A DNA stretch of 64,000 bases from Exilispira sp964581895 (GCA_964581895.1 CAZOPR010000001.1:186001-250000); one strand, 5' to 3'. Shown: positions 8,105 to 17,858, counted from the stretch's first letter. Notes: generated by a model not told the origin, from the sequence alone. Numbers and translations are program-made.

Positions 8105-9647
8105 ATCTCTTGATAAAGCTGACGAAACCTGGACAATAGATGAAATAAAGAATCTTTCTTTTTCAAAGAAAGTTGCTTTGGTCTATCCAAATGAATATAA
8201 GGTAGCCTGTTCAAACTTAGGTTTTCATATCATATTTAAAAATCTTTCTTTTATTGGGCATAAACCAGTTAGATTTTTTTTTGATAGACTAAAAGGTGAT
8301 TTTATATCATATGATACAGAGAAAAAACTAAAAGATTTCGAATATATCTTTATCTCTATTTCATTTGAAAATGATGTTGAGAATTTATGGAAATATTTTA
8401 ATAAATTTCAATTAAAGACTAATAAAATTATTATTGGTGGATCTGCTGTCAGTTTAAGCCCATTTCTTTTTACAGATATTGCAGAGAAAATAGCAATAGG
8501 AGATAGCGAGCAGTACTTTGCTGATTTCACTAGAATTGAAGATTTAAAATTTATCGATTCCGAGTATGTCAAAGAATTTTTCAATGGAAAAGAGATTTTT
8601 GATGAAAAAGAGATTGAAATAAATAAATTGATAGATAAATCAAAATCTATATTTAATGAAAAAGAGATAATAATTGATAAATCAAAATCAATACTCAACG
8701 AAAAAGAAATTAATTCTAATTTGTTTTTAGGTTATAAAAGAAGTCTTAACTTAAAATTATTGGAATTTAATAATAAATTTAATAAGATTTCTGATACTAA
8801 AACGCCAGCTTATTCTATTTTTATTTCAGAAGAATCTGCTTTCCCAAACTATTTTTTGATAGAGATATCAAGAGGTTGTCCATTTAATTGTTTTTTTTGC
8901 ACAATGAAAAATCTCTATAATAAATATAGATTATTTGACTTAAATGAAATATTAGAAAAATTATCTATTGGTTACTCAAAAACAAAAAATTTTGGTTTGA
9001 TATCAGCATTTTCTCCTCCAATAAAATATATAAAAGAAATTAAGAAAAATTTTCCAGATGCAACTTTGCATTTTTCATCTTTACGAGTTGATAGTATTAA
9101 TGAAGAATTTTTGGAAGTTATATCGACATTAAACCTAAAAACATTAACCATAGCACCAGAAACAGCAATAGAAGAAATAAGATTTAAGATAGGTAAAAAG
9201 TTTACAAACTCTCAAATTTTCGATTTCATTCAAAATGCGTCTAAAAATAAGATATTTAAGTTTAAGTTCTATTTTATACTTGGTTTAAAAGCTTTAAATC
9301 CAGAAAATGATGAAAACCAAAGTGAACTTGCATTAATAGATGAGGCAAAATCAATAATAGAATTTATTGATATGGCTCAATCTTTGATTTATGAAAAATA
9401 TAAAAGAACTCCTTTTTTTTCTATCTCAATAAATCCTTTAATTCCAAAACCTTTAACCTTGTTAAGTGATTACAATTTTATGAATATAAATTTATACAAA
9501 AAAGCAAAAGAATTTATGAAGAAAGAAATTTATAAAAGAAAAAATCTCTCTATAGATTTTATTTCTTATAATGAAGCTAAAAAGGAATATTTTTATAGTT
9601 GGAATTTTGTTGAAAACTTTAAATTAAATAATAATCTTTATCTGTAA
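8097..9647 (+). CDS. Radical SAM protein with N-terminal B12-binding-like region
   Basis: A 516-residue radical-SAM enzyme. The N-terminal half (about 1-150) resembles the cobalamin-binding-like domain of YgiQ/TIGR03960-type proteins, with YPNEYKVACSNLGF near the start. The [4Fe-4S] ligands are in the Cx3Cx2C motif CPFNCFFC near residue 262, preceded by EISRG; later TLTIAPETA and FYFILGL fit the radical-SAM barrel. Between the domains is an odd linker with three near-repeats of EKEI plus two DKSKSI units (about 165-205). The substrate is unknown. The start overlaps ftsZ by 8 bases, implying coupled translation. Confidence 0.8.
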   Translation: MIRSLDKADETWTIDEIKNLSFSKKVALVYPNEYKVACSNLGFHIIFKNLSFIGHKPVRFFFDRLKGDFISYDTEKKLKDFEYIFISISFENDVENLWKYFNKFQLKTNKIIIGGSAVSLSPFLFTDIAEKIAIGDSEQYFADFTRIEDLKFIDSEYVKEFFNGKEIFDEKEIEINKLIDKSKSIFNEKEIIIDKSKSILNEKEINSNLFLGYKRSLNLKLLEFNNKFNKISDTKTPAYSIFISEESAFPNYFLIEISRGCPFNCFFCTMKNLYNKYRLFDLNEILEKLSIGYSKTKNFGLISAFSPPIKYIKEIKKNFPDATLHFSSLRVDSINEEFLEVISTLNLKTLTIAPETAIEEIRFKIGKKFTNSQIFDFIQNASKNKIFKFKFYFILGLKALNPENDENQSELALIDEAKSIIEFIDMAQSLIYEKYKRTPFFSISINPLIPKPLTLLSDYNFMNINLYKKAKEFMKKEIYKRKNLSIDFISYNEAKKEYFYSWNFVENFKLNNNLYL

Positions 9648-9679
9648 AGTCGATAAAATAGTAATTAAATTTTGATATT

Positions 9680-11863
9680 ATGAGCAATATTGAGAAAAGT
9701 AAAAAAGAAAATATTAATAATAAATTAAGTTTTGATTCCAAAATAATTGATTTAATTTTTTTATCATTTGATCAATCAGATGATATAATTTTTGTTTTCA
9801 AGATAGTTAACGATAATGAAGAGCTTTATTATGCGAATCCATCTTTTTATAAAAACCTATCTTATAGTAAAAATGAAATTAAAGATCTTAAGTTTAGCGA
9901 TCTTTTTGAAAAAGTAAGTAAAAAAGAAAAAATTGAAGTAATAAAAGAATTAAAAGAGAAAAGATATTTAATAAGATCAACTTCTTTAATAGGTAAAGAT
10001 TATTCCTTCATTCCAGTTAATTTAAGATTGTATTTGTATGAAAATAATGATGAATTTTATTTGGTAGTAATAGCCAAAAATAAAATAGAAAAAAATATTT
10101 TAGAATATAGAAAATATATCTCTGAGTTTTTATTAAAACAGTTCCAAAAACAAGGTGTAGATGAAAGAATAATAGAAAAAGTTGCAGAATCTATTCTTGT
10201 TTTTTTTGACTCCAATACTTTATTTTATTTACCTATGCAAGTTAGGGAGGAAAAAGAGCAGCTATTTTATATGAAAAATTCTTTAATGGTGAAGACTTCA
10301 AAAGAAGATATTCTTCAACCAATCAAAGAAATAATTGAGAATAACCTTTATCTTATAAAGATTAAAAAGGAACCAATAGTTATAAAAATAGATAAGAAAA
10401 AAATAAAAAAATTTAATACAAAAAATGCTGAATCTGGATTATCAACTATTTATTTTAATAATATAATTAATACTGGTATAATAATCCCAATATATTTAGA
10501 AGATGATTTGCAAGCAATGATTTTTATAGGAACCGAAAGAGATCAATTTTTTGTAGAAGAGATAAATCTTATTAGATTTACTTTTCAAGGCATTTTAATA
10601 TTTAAGATGAAAGATTTTTACTTAAAAGAGCTTTATTATCAAAAAAGCTGTTTTACAGATCTATTGAATTATTCCCTTGAAATGCATTATAGGGAGCATT
10701 TACCAACTAGAAAATTGGAATATATTTCAAAAGCATGTTTTGATGCAACAGGATTTACAGATAAAGAATTTATTGAAAAACCAAGTTTATTTTGGGAAAG
10801 AATATATGAAGAAGACAGGATAAAATTATTGGAAAAGCATCAAGCAGGACTTAAAAATTTATCTAATGCTAAAAATTATTATGAATATAGATTTAAACAT
10901 AAAGATGGTTCTTTAAGGTGGTTATCTGATCTTTTTGCTATTATTTATGATAATGATAATAAACCTTTATATATTGTAGGCAGTATTAGAGATATAACCA
11001 AGCAAAAAGAGAATGAAATAAAATTGATAGAGATGGAAAAACAGATCGCTCAATCTCAAAAAATGGAAGCATTGGGAAGATTTTCAAGTGAAATATCTCA
11101 TGACTTTAATAATATCTTAGCTGGTATTAAAGGAAATCTCCATTTTTCTTTTGAAAATATAACTAGCCTAAAAAACAAGCTTAAAGAAAAATTAAAAGAT
11201 AAATCAAACAATATAAATAACAATATGTGTATCGACGATATAAATTTAAATGATGAGTTAAGTGAAATTGAGAATAATTTGAAAGATAACCTTGAAATTG
11301 TAAATAAGGGACTTAAATTGGCTGAAAGGATAAAACTTTTTTCACATAAAAAACAAGTTAAAACAATGGTATTTGAGGCAAATAAAGCATTATATGATAT
11401 AAAAAAAATTTTTAATTATTCAAAAGAAAAAGATATTTCTATATATTTTGATTTGGTTAAAGAAAAAGTCTATATAAATATGAATAGAATTCAATTTGAT
11501 CAGATGATTCTTAATCTACTTGTTAATGCTTTCGATTCAATCGAAAAAACTGGAAAAATAACAATAAAAACAGAAATACTTAAAGTAGATGAATTAAAAC
11601 CAAAAGAATTTATTCAGCTTGAAACAGAAAAAGAATATGTAAAAATTACTATTTCTGATACTGGTTGTGGAATAGATAAAAAAGATATATCAAAGATATT
11701 TGAACCTTTTTTTACAACAAAAGAAGAGAAAGGAACAGGTTTAGGACTCGCTATAGTTTACTCAATAGTCAAACAAAATAGTGGCTTTATAGAATTAGAT
11801 TCAAAAGTAGGGTTTGGAACCTCTTTTTATTTATACTTGCCAATAGAAAAGACTGAAAAATAA
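9680..11863 (+). CDS. PAS-domain sensor histidine kinase
   Basis: A 727-residue soluble sensor kinase with no obvious membrane segments. An N-terminal PAS-like domain spans about 20-135, a GAF-like region about 150-310, and a PAS_3-type domain about 345-450 ending with GSIRDITKQKE. A short coiled coil leads to the phosphoacceptor helix FSSEISHDFNNILAG, with the histidine in SHDFN, and then the ATPase domain with N-box NLLVNAFDSI, ISDTGCGI, FEPFFTTK and GTGLGLAIV. No response regulator lies next to it, so the partner is encoded elsewhere. Some charged insertions occur inside the dimerisation helix region (about 495-545). Confidence 0.9.
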   Translation: MSNIEKSKKENINNKLSFDSKIIDLIFLSFDQSDDIIFVFKIVNDNEELYYANPSFYKNLSYSKNEIKDLKFSDLFEKVSKKEKIEVIKELKEKRYLIRSTSLIGKDYSFIPVNLRLYLYENNDEFYLVVIAKNKIEKNILEYRKYISEFLLKQFQKQGVDERIIEKVAESILVFFDSNTLFYLPMQVREEKEQLFYMKNSLMVKTSKEDILQPIKEIIENNLYLIKIKKEPIVIKIDKKKIKKFNTKNAESGLSTIYFNNIINTGIIIPIYLEDDLQAMIFIGTERDQFFVEEINLIRFTFQGILIFKMKDFYLKELYYQKSCFTDLLNYSLEMHYREHLPTRKLEYISKACFDATGFTDKEFIEKPSLFWERIYEEDRIKLLEKHQAGLKNLSNAKNYYEYRFKHKDGSLRWLSDLFAIIYDNDNKPLYIVGSIRDITKQKENEIKLIEMEKQIAQSQKMEALGRFSSEISHDFNNILAGIKGNLHFSFENITSLKNKLKEKLKDKSNNINNNMCIDDINLNDELSEIENNLKDNLEIVNKGLKLAERIKLFSHKKQVKTMVFEANKALYDIKKIFNYSKEKDISIYFDLVKEKVYINMNRIQFDQMILNLLVNAFDSIEKTGKITIKTEILKVDELKPKEFIQLETEKEYVKITISDTGCGIDKKDISKIFEPFFTTKEEKGTGLGLAIVYSIVKQNSGFIELDSKVGFGTSFYLYLPIEKTEK

Positions 11864-11864
11864 T

Positions 11865-12959
11865 ATGAAAAAAATTAAATCAGTAAAAATCTCAAATTCA
11901 ATAATTTTCGATAACTCTTTTATTTACCTTCAATCAATGTGTAGCTACCCTTATTCTAAAAAAGAGCAGCTTGAAAATCAAATATTTAATCTTTCTAAAA
12001 CAAACTGCAGTTTAATAAGGTTATCTATAAGAAATGAGAAGGAAATAGAATTTGCCAAAGCCTTAAAAGAAAAATATCAAAGGGATGATTTTATCTTTGT
12101 CGCAGATACTCATTTTTTACCTAAACTTGCTATTCTATCTATAAAAAATGGCTTTAAGAAGGTTAGGATAAATCCTGGGAATATGGATTTTAAGCAAATA
12201 AGTGATGTAGCCAAAGTTGCAAAAGATTTTGATGCAACTATAAGAATTGGTTTAAATGGAGGTTCAATAAACGAAAAAGTGGTTTTAAGCGAATCAGATT
12301 ATATTAATAAAATAATTAATCTATTTGAAAAATATTTAGAACCGTTTGAAAAAGAAAGCTTTTATAAGATTGTTCTTTCCGCAAAATTTTCAGACTTTAA
12401 TTTAGCAATTAAAATTAATGAAGAACTAAATAAAAAATTTGTTTATCCTATTCATCTTGGAGTAACCGAAGCTGGAACTAAAATTCGCTCAACTATTTTA
12501 CATACTTTGTTTTTAGATAAAATGATAAAAGAAGGGATAGGTTCTACTGTAAGAATTTCTATCACAGGTGATTCAATAGAAGAGATAGATGTTGGAAATG
12601 AGATATTAAAATCTTTAGGCGTTTATAAAGGGATAAATGTTATTTCATGTCCTACCTGTGGAAGAACATGGGGGGATTTAACAAAATATGTCCAGGATTT
12701 GATTAATTTGATCAAACCTTTAGAATATCAACTTTTTAAAAAAGAAAATATTCTTTCAAAACCAGTATCTATTGCTATAATGGGTTGCGAGGTTAATGGA
12801 CCTAAAGAAGCAAGGGATGCAGACTTTGGTGCAAGTTTAACTAAAGATGGTGCCATTTTGTTTTCAAAAGGAAAGATAGATTTTAAAATAGAAAAAGAAA
12901 AGATTGTTGATACTTTATATAATCTTATTCAGAAAAGAATAGAAAAATCGATTTGTTAA
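11865..12959 (+). CDS. ispG: 4-hydroxy-3-methylbut-2-en-1-yl diphosphate synthase IspG
   Basis: IspG (GcpE) carries out the reductive step from MEcPP to HMBPP in the MEP isoprenoid pathway, using a [4Fe-4S] cluster and ferredoxin or flavodoxin. The cluster ligands are visible as CPTCGRT and MGCEVNGP; other matches are RINPGN, LHLGVTEAG and the final DADFGAS. At 364 residues it is the short bacterial form without the plant insertion. It begins two bases after the histidine kinase and has no clear Shine-Dalgarno, so translation probably depends on the upstream gene. This shows the organism uses the MEP route. Confidence 0.96.
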   Translation: MKKIKSVKISNSIIFDNSFIYLQSMCSYPYSKKEQLENQIFNLSKTNCSLIRLSIRNEKEIEFAKALKEKYQRDDFIFVADTHFLPKLAILSIKNGFKKVRINPGNMDFKQISDVAKVAKDFDATIRIGLNGGSINEKVVLSESDYINKIINLFEKYLEPFEKESFYKIVLSAKFSDFNLAIKINEELNKKFVYPIHLGVTEAGTKIRSTILHTLFLDKMIKEGIGSTVRISITGDSIEEIDVGNEILKSLGVYKGINVISCPTCGRTWGDLTKYVQDLINLIKPLEYQLFKKENILSKPVSIAIMGCEVNGPKEARDADFGASLTKDGAILFSKGKIDFKIEKEKIVDTLYNLIQKRIEKSIC

Positions 12960-12976
12960 GCTTATTTTTGCTAACC

Positions 12977-13004
12977 TTGACAAAGCATACTTTTAATTTA
13001 ATTT
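12977..13004 (+). promoter_or_regulatory. Promoter of murI, possibly giving a leaderless mRNA
   Basis: TTGACA at 12977-12982 and TAATTT at 12999-13004 are separated by 16 bases. A start site about 7 bases downstream would fall at or next to the murI ATG (13011). There is no Shine-Dalgarno before that ATG, consistent with a leaderless transcript. This is inference from sequence only. Confidence 0.5.
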
Positions 13005-13010
13005 GAATTT

Positions 13011-13847
13011 ATGGAACAAAACTCAATTGGCGTTTTTGATTCGGGTGTTGGTGGTTTAACTGTATTAAAAAGCCTTATTAAAACCTTGAAAAATGAAAAT
13101 TTTATTTACTTTGGTGATGTTGCAAGATTACCATATGGCACAAAATCAGAACAGACCATAAAAAGGTATGGTTTTCAAGATGCAAAGTTTCTTATAGAAA
13201 AGAAAGTAAAATTAATTGTTGTGGCATGTAACACTGTTTCTTCAGTTGCTTTAGATTATCTTAAAACAATATTTAATATACCTATTATAGGTGTTATAGA
13301 ACCAGCAGCAGAAATTGCCGTTGAAAAAGCAAAAAGATCAATTGGTGTTATTGGAACTGTCGCAACTATTAAATCAGGAAAATACTTAGAGCTTATAGAA
13401 AAGTATTCTAAAGATAAAGGGAAATCTATAGAAATATACCAGCAAGCAACTTCTTTGCTTGTACCATTTATTGAAGATGGATGGAAAGAAAGTAGAATTT
13501 TAAGAGATGTAATTACAGAATATTTTAAAATTAATGATTTTATTAATAAAATTGATACACTTGTTCTTGGTTGTACACACTATCCAGTTATTCAAGATTT
13601 GATTGAAGATATATGCCAAAACAAAGCGTTTGTATTAAATTCGGCAGATGCGGTTTCTATAAAGGTAAAAGAAATTCTTGAAAAATTGCATATAGAATCA
13701 AAAGAAAAAAATAAAAAACAAAAGATAGAAATATATGTATCTGATGTTAATGATACTGTTTATTATCTAACAAATAAGATATTAAGTGATGTTTTGAATG
13801 ATAATGAAATCCATAAAAGAATAAAGTTAGTTGATATACCTGACTAA
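13011..13847 (+). CDS. murI: Glutamate racemase MurI
   Basis: MurI interconverts L- and D-glutamate to supply D-Glu for peptidoglycan. The first catalytic cysteine is in VVACNTVSS and the second in LVLGCTHYPVI; IGVFDSGVGGLTVLK and FGDVARLPYGTKS are the conserved N-terminal motifs. The 278-residue length is normal. It appears to have its own promoter overlapping the end of the ispG spacer. The next gene (SurA-like) follows after 20 bases, so the two may form one transcript. Confidence 0.96.
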   Translation: MEQNSIGVFDSGVGGLTVLKSLIKTLKNENFIYFGDVARLPYGTKSEQTIKRYGFQDAKFLIEKKVKLIVVACNTVSSVALDYLKTIFNIPIIGVIEPAAEIAVEKAKRSIGVIGTVATIKSGKYLELIEKYSKDKGKSIEIYQQATSLLVPFIEDGWKESRILRDVITEYFKINDFINKIDTLVLGCTHYPVIQDLIEDICQNKAFVLNSADAVSIKVKEILEKLHIESKEKNKKQKIEIYVSDVNDTVYYLTNKILSDVLNDNEIHKRIKLVDIPD

Positions 13848-13867
13848 AAATTTGTAGGAGGAATTTT

Positions 13868-14848
13868 GTGAAAAAAATTAGTCAAAAATTGATATTTATT
13901 ATATTTTTAATCTTGGTCTCTATTTTTATTAGTGCTTCAACTGATTATATAATAGTTACAGTAAATGATCAGCCTATAACTTATTTAAACTTTTTAAGTA
14001 CCTATAAAATGTATGTCTCGCAAGCCAAGGCTCAAGGGCAAACTTTAGTAAATCCAGTGAAAGATACTTTAGACTATATGATAGAAGATATATTGATATC
14101 TCAAGATGCTTTAGCGCACGGTATTAAAGTAACAGATGATGAAATTAATATGCAAATAGAATATATTATGAAAACTTATAATTTAACAATAGATCAACTT
14201 TCAGAAGAACTTAAAAAACAGGGAATGGATCTCAATCAATTTATGGAAAACCAAAGAAAACAGCTTTTGATGTATAGATACATTCAACAAGTAATAGAAC
14301 CAAAAGTAAAAAAACCGACAAAAAATGATATAGAAAATTTTTATAAAGAAAATAAAGAAAAATTTAAAGGTTCATATGAGTATTCAGTAAAATCAGTAAA
14401 GTTAATTGTCCCAAAAAATTCTGGATTTAAAGAAAGACTTGTATTAAAAAGAAAAATAGATCAGTATTTGAAAATGATAAAAGAGAGCAATCAAAGTATA
14501 ACAGAAGAGAATGTTAAGAAATTTTCCACTGAAAATCAAGTTGCATTAATTTATGAACAGAAAAATTATTATCCAGAATTAATAGATGAAGAACTTGCAA
14601 ATGAACTTGAAAATTTAAGTGTCGGTAAAATAAGTGATGTTATCGAATATAATAATGATTTTTATATATTTATTCTTGAATCCAAAAAAGAAATTGATTA
14701 TATCCCTTTTTCAGAGGTGATACAAAAAATTTATAACTATATTTATGAACAAAGAAAAATGGAACTATTTCAGACTACTGTCGATAAACTAAAAAAAGAA
14801 GCAATTATTGTCTGGTATGTTGACATAAATTCTATAGTTATACCTTAA
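13868..14848 (+). CDS. SurA-like periplasmic chaperone / SurA N-domain protein
   Basis: A 326-residue exported protein starting at GTG behind AGGAGGA. A signal peptide covers about residues 1-25. The region following (about 27-160) matches the SurA N-terminal chaperone fold: IVTVNDQPITYLNF, LDYMIEDILISQDALAHGIKVTDDEIN, then the FMENQRKQLLMYRYIQQVI helix. The C-terminal part (about 165-300) looks like a degenerate parvulin-type PPIase domain with no clear active-site residues, so isomerase activity is doubtful. The likely role is folding of outer-membrane or secreted proteins. No anchor other than the signal peptide is visible. Confidence 0.78.
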   Translation: MKKISQKLIFIIFLILVSIFISASTDYIIVTVNDQPITYLNFLSTYKMYVSQAKAQGQTLVNPVKDTLDYMIEDILISQDALAHGIKVTDDEINMQIEYIMKTYNLTIDQLSEELKKQGMDLNQFMENQRKQLLMYRYIQQVIEPKVKKPTKNDIENFYKENKEKFKGSYEYSVKSVKLIVPKNSGFKERLVLKRKIDQYLKMIKESNQSITEENVKKFSTENQVALIYEQKNYYPELIDEELANELENLSVGKISDVIEYNNDFYIFILESKKEIDYIPFSEVIQKIYNYIYEQRKMELFQTTVDKLKKEAIIVWYVDINSIVIP

Positions 14849-14861
14849 ATAATATAAGTAT

Positions 14862-15296
14862 ATGAGTAATAATAATAAAATTTCATTTAAAAGACAATCA
14901 AGAATACTTGCTTTTCAAGCAATCTATATTAATGCTTTAAATCCACAACCTATTGATGAATTAATCTTATTTAGCTGGACAAATTCAATACCAGCCCATG
15001 TATATAAGTTCGCAAAGGAACTTACTAAAAAAACTTTAGAGAATGAAAAGGCTATCGTAAAAATATTGAATGAAAAAATGAAAAATCCAGAGTATGATAA
15101 GATTTCAGAAGTTGAAAAAAGTATATTAAAAATTTCTTTATCTCAGCTACTATTTTTTCCTAAAATAGCTGCTGCAATTGTTATTGATGAAGCCATTGAA
15201 CTTGCCAAATCTTTTGGTGGTAAAAATAGTTATAAAATGATTCATGCTGTCCTTGATGCAATTAATAAAAATCTTTCAAATTATAAACAAGATTAA
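14862..15296 (+). CDS. nusB: Transcription antitermination factor NusB
   Basis: A 144-residue helical protein that matches NusB, which with NusE binds boxA RNA in rRNA antitermination. The start RQSRILAFQAIYIN and the later VEKSILKISLSQLLF, VVIDEAIELAKSFGG-type motif (here IVIDEAIELAKSFGG) and C-terminal HAVLDAI are typical. It lies 14 bases after the SurA-like gene and its stop abuts the following TPR gene, whose ATG comes immediately after. No strong Shine-Dalgarno is present. Confidence 0.93.
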   Translation: MSNNNKISFKRQSRILAFQAIYINALNPQPIDELILFSWTNSIPAHVYKFAKELTKKTLENEKAIVKILNEKMKNPEYDKISEVEKSILKISLSQLLFFPKIAAAIVIDEAIELAKSFGGKNSYKMIHAVLDAINKNLSNYKQD

Positions 15297-17204
15297 ATGA
15301 AGAAAAAGATTATTTATGAAAGTAAGTATTTTGCGAAAAAAACTGACAAAAAAAGTATTCAAACTTATATAGTATTAGGTTTTTTAGTCTTTATTTTTAT
15401 TGTGATAATTGCAGCATTATTTTTCTTGTTTGGAAATAAAGATGAAAGCAGATTTGTAAGTCAAAAGTATGATGAATATGAAATAAAAAAAGAAATAAGA
15501 CTATTTTTAAAACTAAAAGAATATGAACTACTTAATTCAAAGATAGATGAATATTTAGATCAAAAAGTCGACAAGAAATTAGCAAAAAACCTAATTTACT
15601 TAAAATCTTTGATTTTAATAACCTTAAATGATACTGATCAGATTAAAATTTTTGTTGAAAAATATAAAAAAATATTAGGTAAAGATGATTATTACTTCTT
15701 AAATGGTTATCTTAATTTTATCAAAAAAAATTATGATGATGCTAAAAAATATTTAAATAAAATTAATAAAACAAGTGCTTTATTTAGAGATTCGGCAATA
15801 ATTTTAGCAAAAATATTTTTCAATGAAAATAAAATAGATGAAGCTATAAAAAGCCTTGATAAGGTAGATAATAAAGATGATGCGATATTATATAATCTGG
15901 CTTATTTATCCTTGATCAAAAATGATCTATCATCTGCTCAACTTTATATAAATAGCATAGGTAAAATAATCCAGAATTCTCAAACACTTTCTTTTAAGGT
16001 AGATCTTTTAAGAATGCAAATTTCAATAGAAAATGAAAACTGGGATATTGCAAAAGATTCTTTAATAAATATTAGTGAATATCCTTTTTTAGATGAAACA
16101 TATTTCTATAACCTTTTATTGATAAGTTTCAAAAGTAATGATAGTAATAGACAAGTCAATTACCTAAAAGTAATAGATAAAATTAAAGAAAACAATAATT
16201 ATTCATTTTCTTTATATCAACTTATCTTTACAATACTATATTTTGAAAATATGAATAAAAAAGCAATAGAATTTTTCGAAGAGAATAAAGAAAAGATATT
16301 GAAAAGTGAATATGAGAAATATTTAGCCAGTGCAATAGATTTGTATGACAAAACAAAAAATTACAGTAAAATAGATGAAATTTTAGATTTTAACTTACTG
16401 AATTCCATATCTGAAAAATATTTTGAGTTCTATTTTCAAATTTATTATAAAGCACTGTTAAATGAAAGAAAGTTAGAGAAATTCAATCAGGTTTGCATTG
16501 ATCTGTTGAAATTTAGAAATGAAAAGTATTTAATATTAAATCTTTTAGTGGAAAGCTACATTAATCAAAAAAAATATGATGAAGGTATAAATTATTTATT
16601 AAATACTTCATTACTTACAAATTATCCTCCTTATTATTACCTTTTTCTTGCAAAACTTTATATTTTTAAAGAGGATGAGAAAAATGCAATAAAAAACTTA
16701 AAAATAATAGAGAAGATGAATCTTGAAGGTTATGATAAGGATGAAATATATTCCTTTATATGCAGTTACTATTTAAAAACGAAAAAACTTGATGATTTTA
16801 AAAAATTATTTAGTCTTATTTCAGAAGAAGGGAAAAATAAAATTGAAAACTTAAATCTACTTTTAAGATATGATTATATAACAAAGAATTATGATGAAAT
16901 TATAAAGTTAGCAAATAAAATATCTGAAAAAGGTATTGATGATAAAAATATTATTTTTTATATAGCAAAAGCATATTATGAAAAAAAGGAGTATTCAAAA
17001 TCAGCTATTTATTTTTCTAATCTTTTAGAAAAAGAGAAAAACTTAAAAGAAAAGGCTATTTTAGCAATTTATATTGGAAACTGCAATGCTTATCTTGGAA
17101 ATTTTTCGACTGCTAAATTTTTTTACAAACAAGCAATGGTCTGGGATGAGAATCAGACATATAGTATAGTAAATACTCAGATTTTAGAAAAATTTAATGA
17201 ATAA
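15297..17204 (+). CDS. Membrane-anchored TPR-repeat protein
   Basis: A 635-residue protein with a basic N-terminus (about 1-24), one membrane segment (about 25-46), and a long extracytoplasmic or cytoplasmic region made of helix pairs resembling tetratricopeptide repeats, e.g. AIILAKIFFNENKIDEAIKSL, FYIAKAYYEKKEYSKSAIYFSNLL (partial units) and IYIGNCNAYLGNFSTAKFFYKQAM. Exact function is not recognised; such proteins are usually scaffolds for envelope complexes. The ATG directly follows the nusB stop, and bactofilin comes 24 bases downstream, so a link to envelope or cytoskeletal assembly is possible but inferred. Confidence 0.75.
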   Translation: MKKKIIYESKYFAKKTDKKSIQTYIVLGFLVFIFIVIIAALFFLFGNKDESRFVSQKYDEYEIKKEIRLFLKLKEYELLNSKIDEYLDQKVDKKLAKNLIYLKSLILITLNDTDQIKIFVEKYKKILGKDDYYFLNGYLNFIKKNYDDAKKYLNKINKTSALFRDSAIILAKIFFNENKIDEAIKSLDKVDNKDDAILYNLAYLSLIKNDLSSAQLYINSIGKIIQNSQTLSFKVDLLRMQISIENENWDIAKDSLINISEYPFLDETYFYNLLLISFKSNDSNRQVNYLKVIDKIKENNNYSFSLYQLIFTILYFENMNKKAIEFFEENKEKILKSEYEKYLASAIDLYDKTKNYSKIDEILDFNLLNSISEKYFEFYFQIYYKALLNERKLEKFNQVCIDLLKFRNEKYLILNLLVESYINQKKYDEGINYLLNTSLLTNYPPYYYLFLAKLYIFKEDEKNAIKNLKIIEKMNLEGYDKDEIYSFICSYYLKTKKLDDFKKLFSLISEEGKNKIENLNLLLRYDYITKNYDEIIKLANKISEKGIDDKNIIFYIAKAYYEKKEYSKSAIYFSNLLEKEKNLKEKAILAIYIGNCNAYLGNFSTAKFFYKQAMVWDENQTYSIVNTQILEKFNE

Positions 17205-17228
17205 TTTTTAGTGAGATAGGGGTAAAAA

Positions 17229-17720
17229 ATGGAAAAATCTAATGTATTAAGAGAGAGGAATCCTATGGCAACAAAAGCAGACTCGTTGAATTCTTTAATT
17301 GGTGAAAACTCGGTTTTTGAAGGTAAATTTTATATTGCCGGTAGTTTAAGAATCGATGGGAAATTCGAAGGTGAAGTTAAAACCGAGGAAGAACTTATTG
17401 TAGGTGAAACAGGAAAGGTTAAAACAGATATTTATGCAAAAAGAGTAACAGTAGCTGGAACTGTTATAGGAAATATTGATGCAGAAGAAGAAGTAAAACT
17501 TCTTTCAACAGGTAAAGTTCTTGGGAATGTCACTGCACCTAAAGTATATATCGAAACTGGAGTTATGATTAAAGGTGAGGTCAAAATTCATTCTGGTCAA
17601 AAAGCAAATCTTGAATCTATCATACTTGATACATATAATAAAGGTCCAAAAATTCCTCCAAATATGGGTAAACCACAACCTGAGCAACCAAAAGCACAGG
17701 GTTCATCAAATCCTCATTAG
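17229..17720 (+). CDS. Bactofilin (polymer-forming cytoskeletal protein)
   Basis: Bactofilins form non-polar filaments through a right-handed beta-helix of short glycine-rich turns. The core begins with SLIGENSVFEGKFYIAGSL and continues through GKFEGEVKTEEELIVGETGKV, KTDIYAKRVTVAGTVIGN (each part of the helix), to GVMIKGEVKIH; the C-terminal tail is proline-rich. Two starts are possible: ATG 17229 behind AGGGG, or ATG 17265 behind AGAGAGG with six-base spacing, which removes 12 residues. The second has the better ribosome-binding site. It is the last gene before a terminator at 17791. Bactofilins commonly act with peptidoglycan-modifying proteins in cell shape. Confidence 0.93.
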   Translation: MEKSNVLRERNPMATKADSLNSLIGENSVFEGKFYIAGSLRIDGKFEGEVKTEEELIVGETGKVKTDIYAKRVTVAGTVIGNIDAEEEVKLLSTGKVLGNVTAPKVYIETGVMIKGEVKIHSGQKANLESIILDTYNKGPKIPPNMGKPQPEQPKAQGSSNPH

Positions 17721-17790
17721 AACTTATTTCATAACATATCAATTATTTTTTCATAAATATATTTATCATTGACGATATTTAAGATAAAAG

Positions 17791-17820
17791 GTTGGTAGTG
17801 AATCTACCAACTTATTTTTA
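17791..17820 (+). terminator. Rho-independent terminator after bactofilin
   Basis: A perfect 8-bp stem GTTGGTAG (17791-17798) / CTACCAAC (17804-17811) with a five-base loop, followed by TTATTTTTA. It lies about 70 bases after the bactofilin stop and about 40 before map. Confidence 0.85.
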
Positions 17821-17858
17821 TAAAAGGGATGTTAAAAAAACTTTTATTAGTGAGATGA

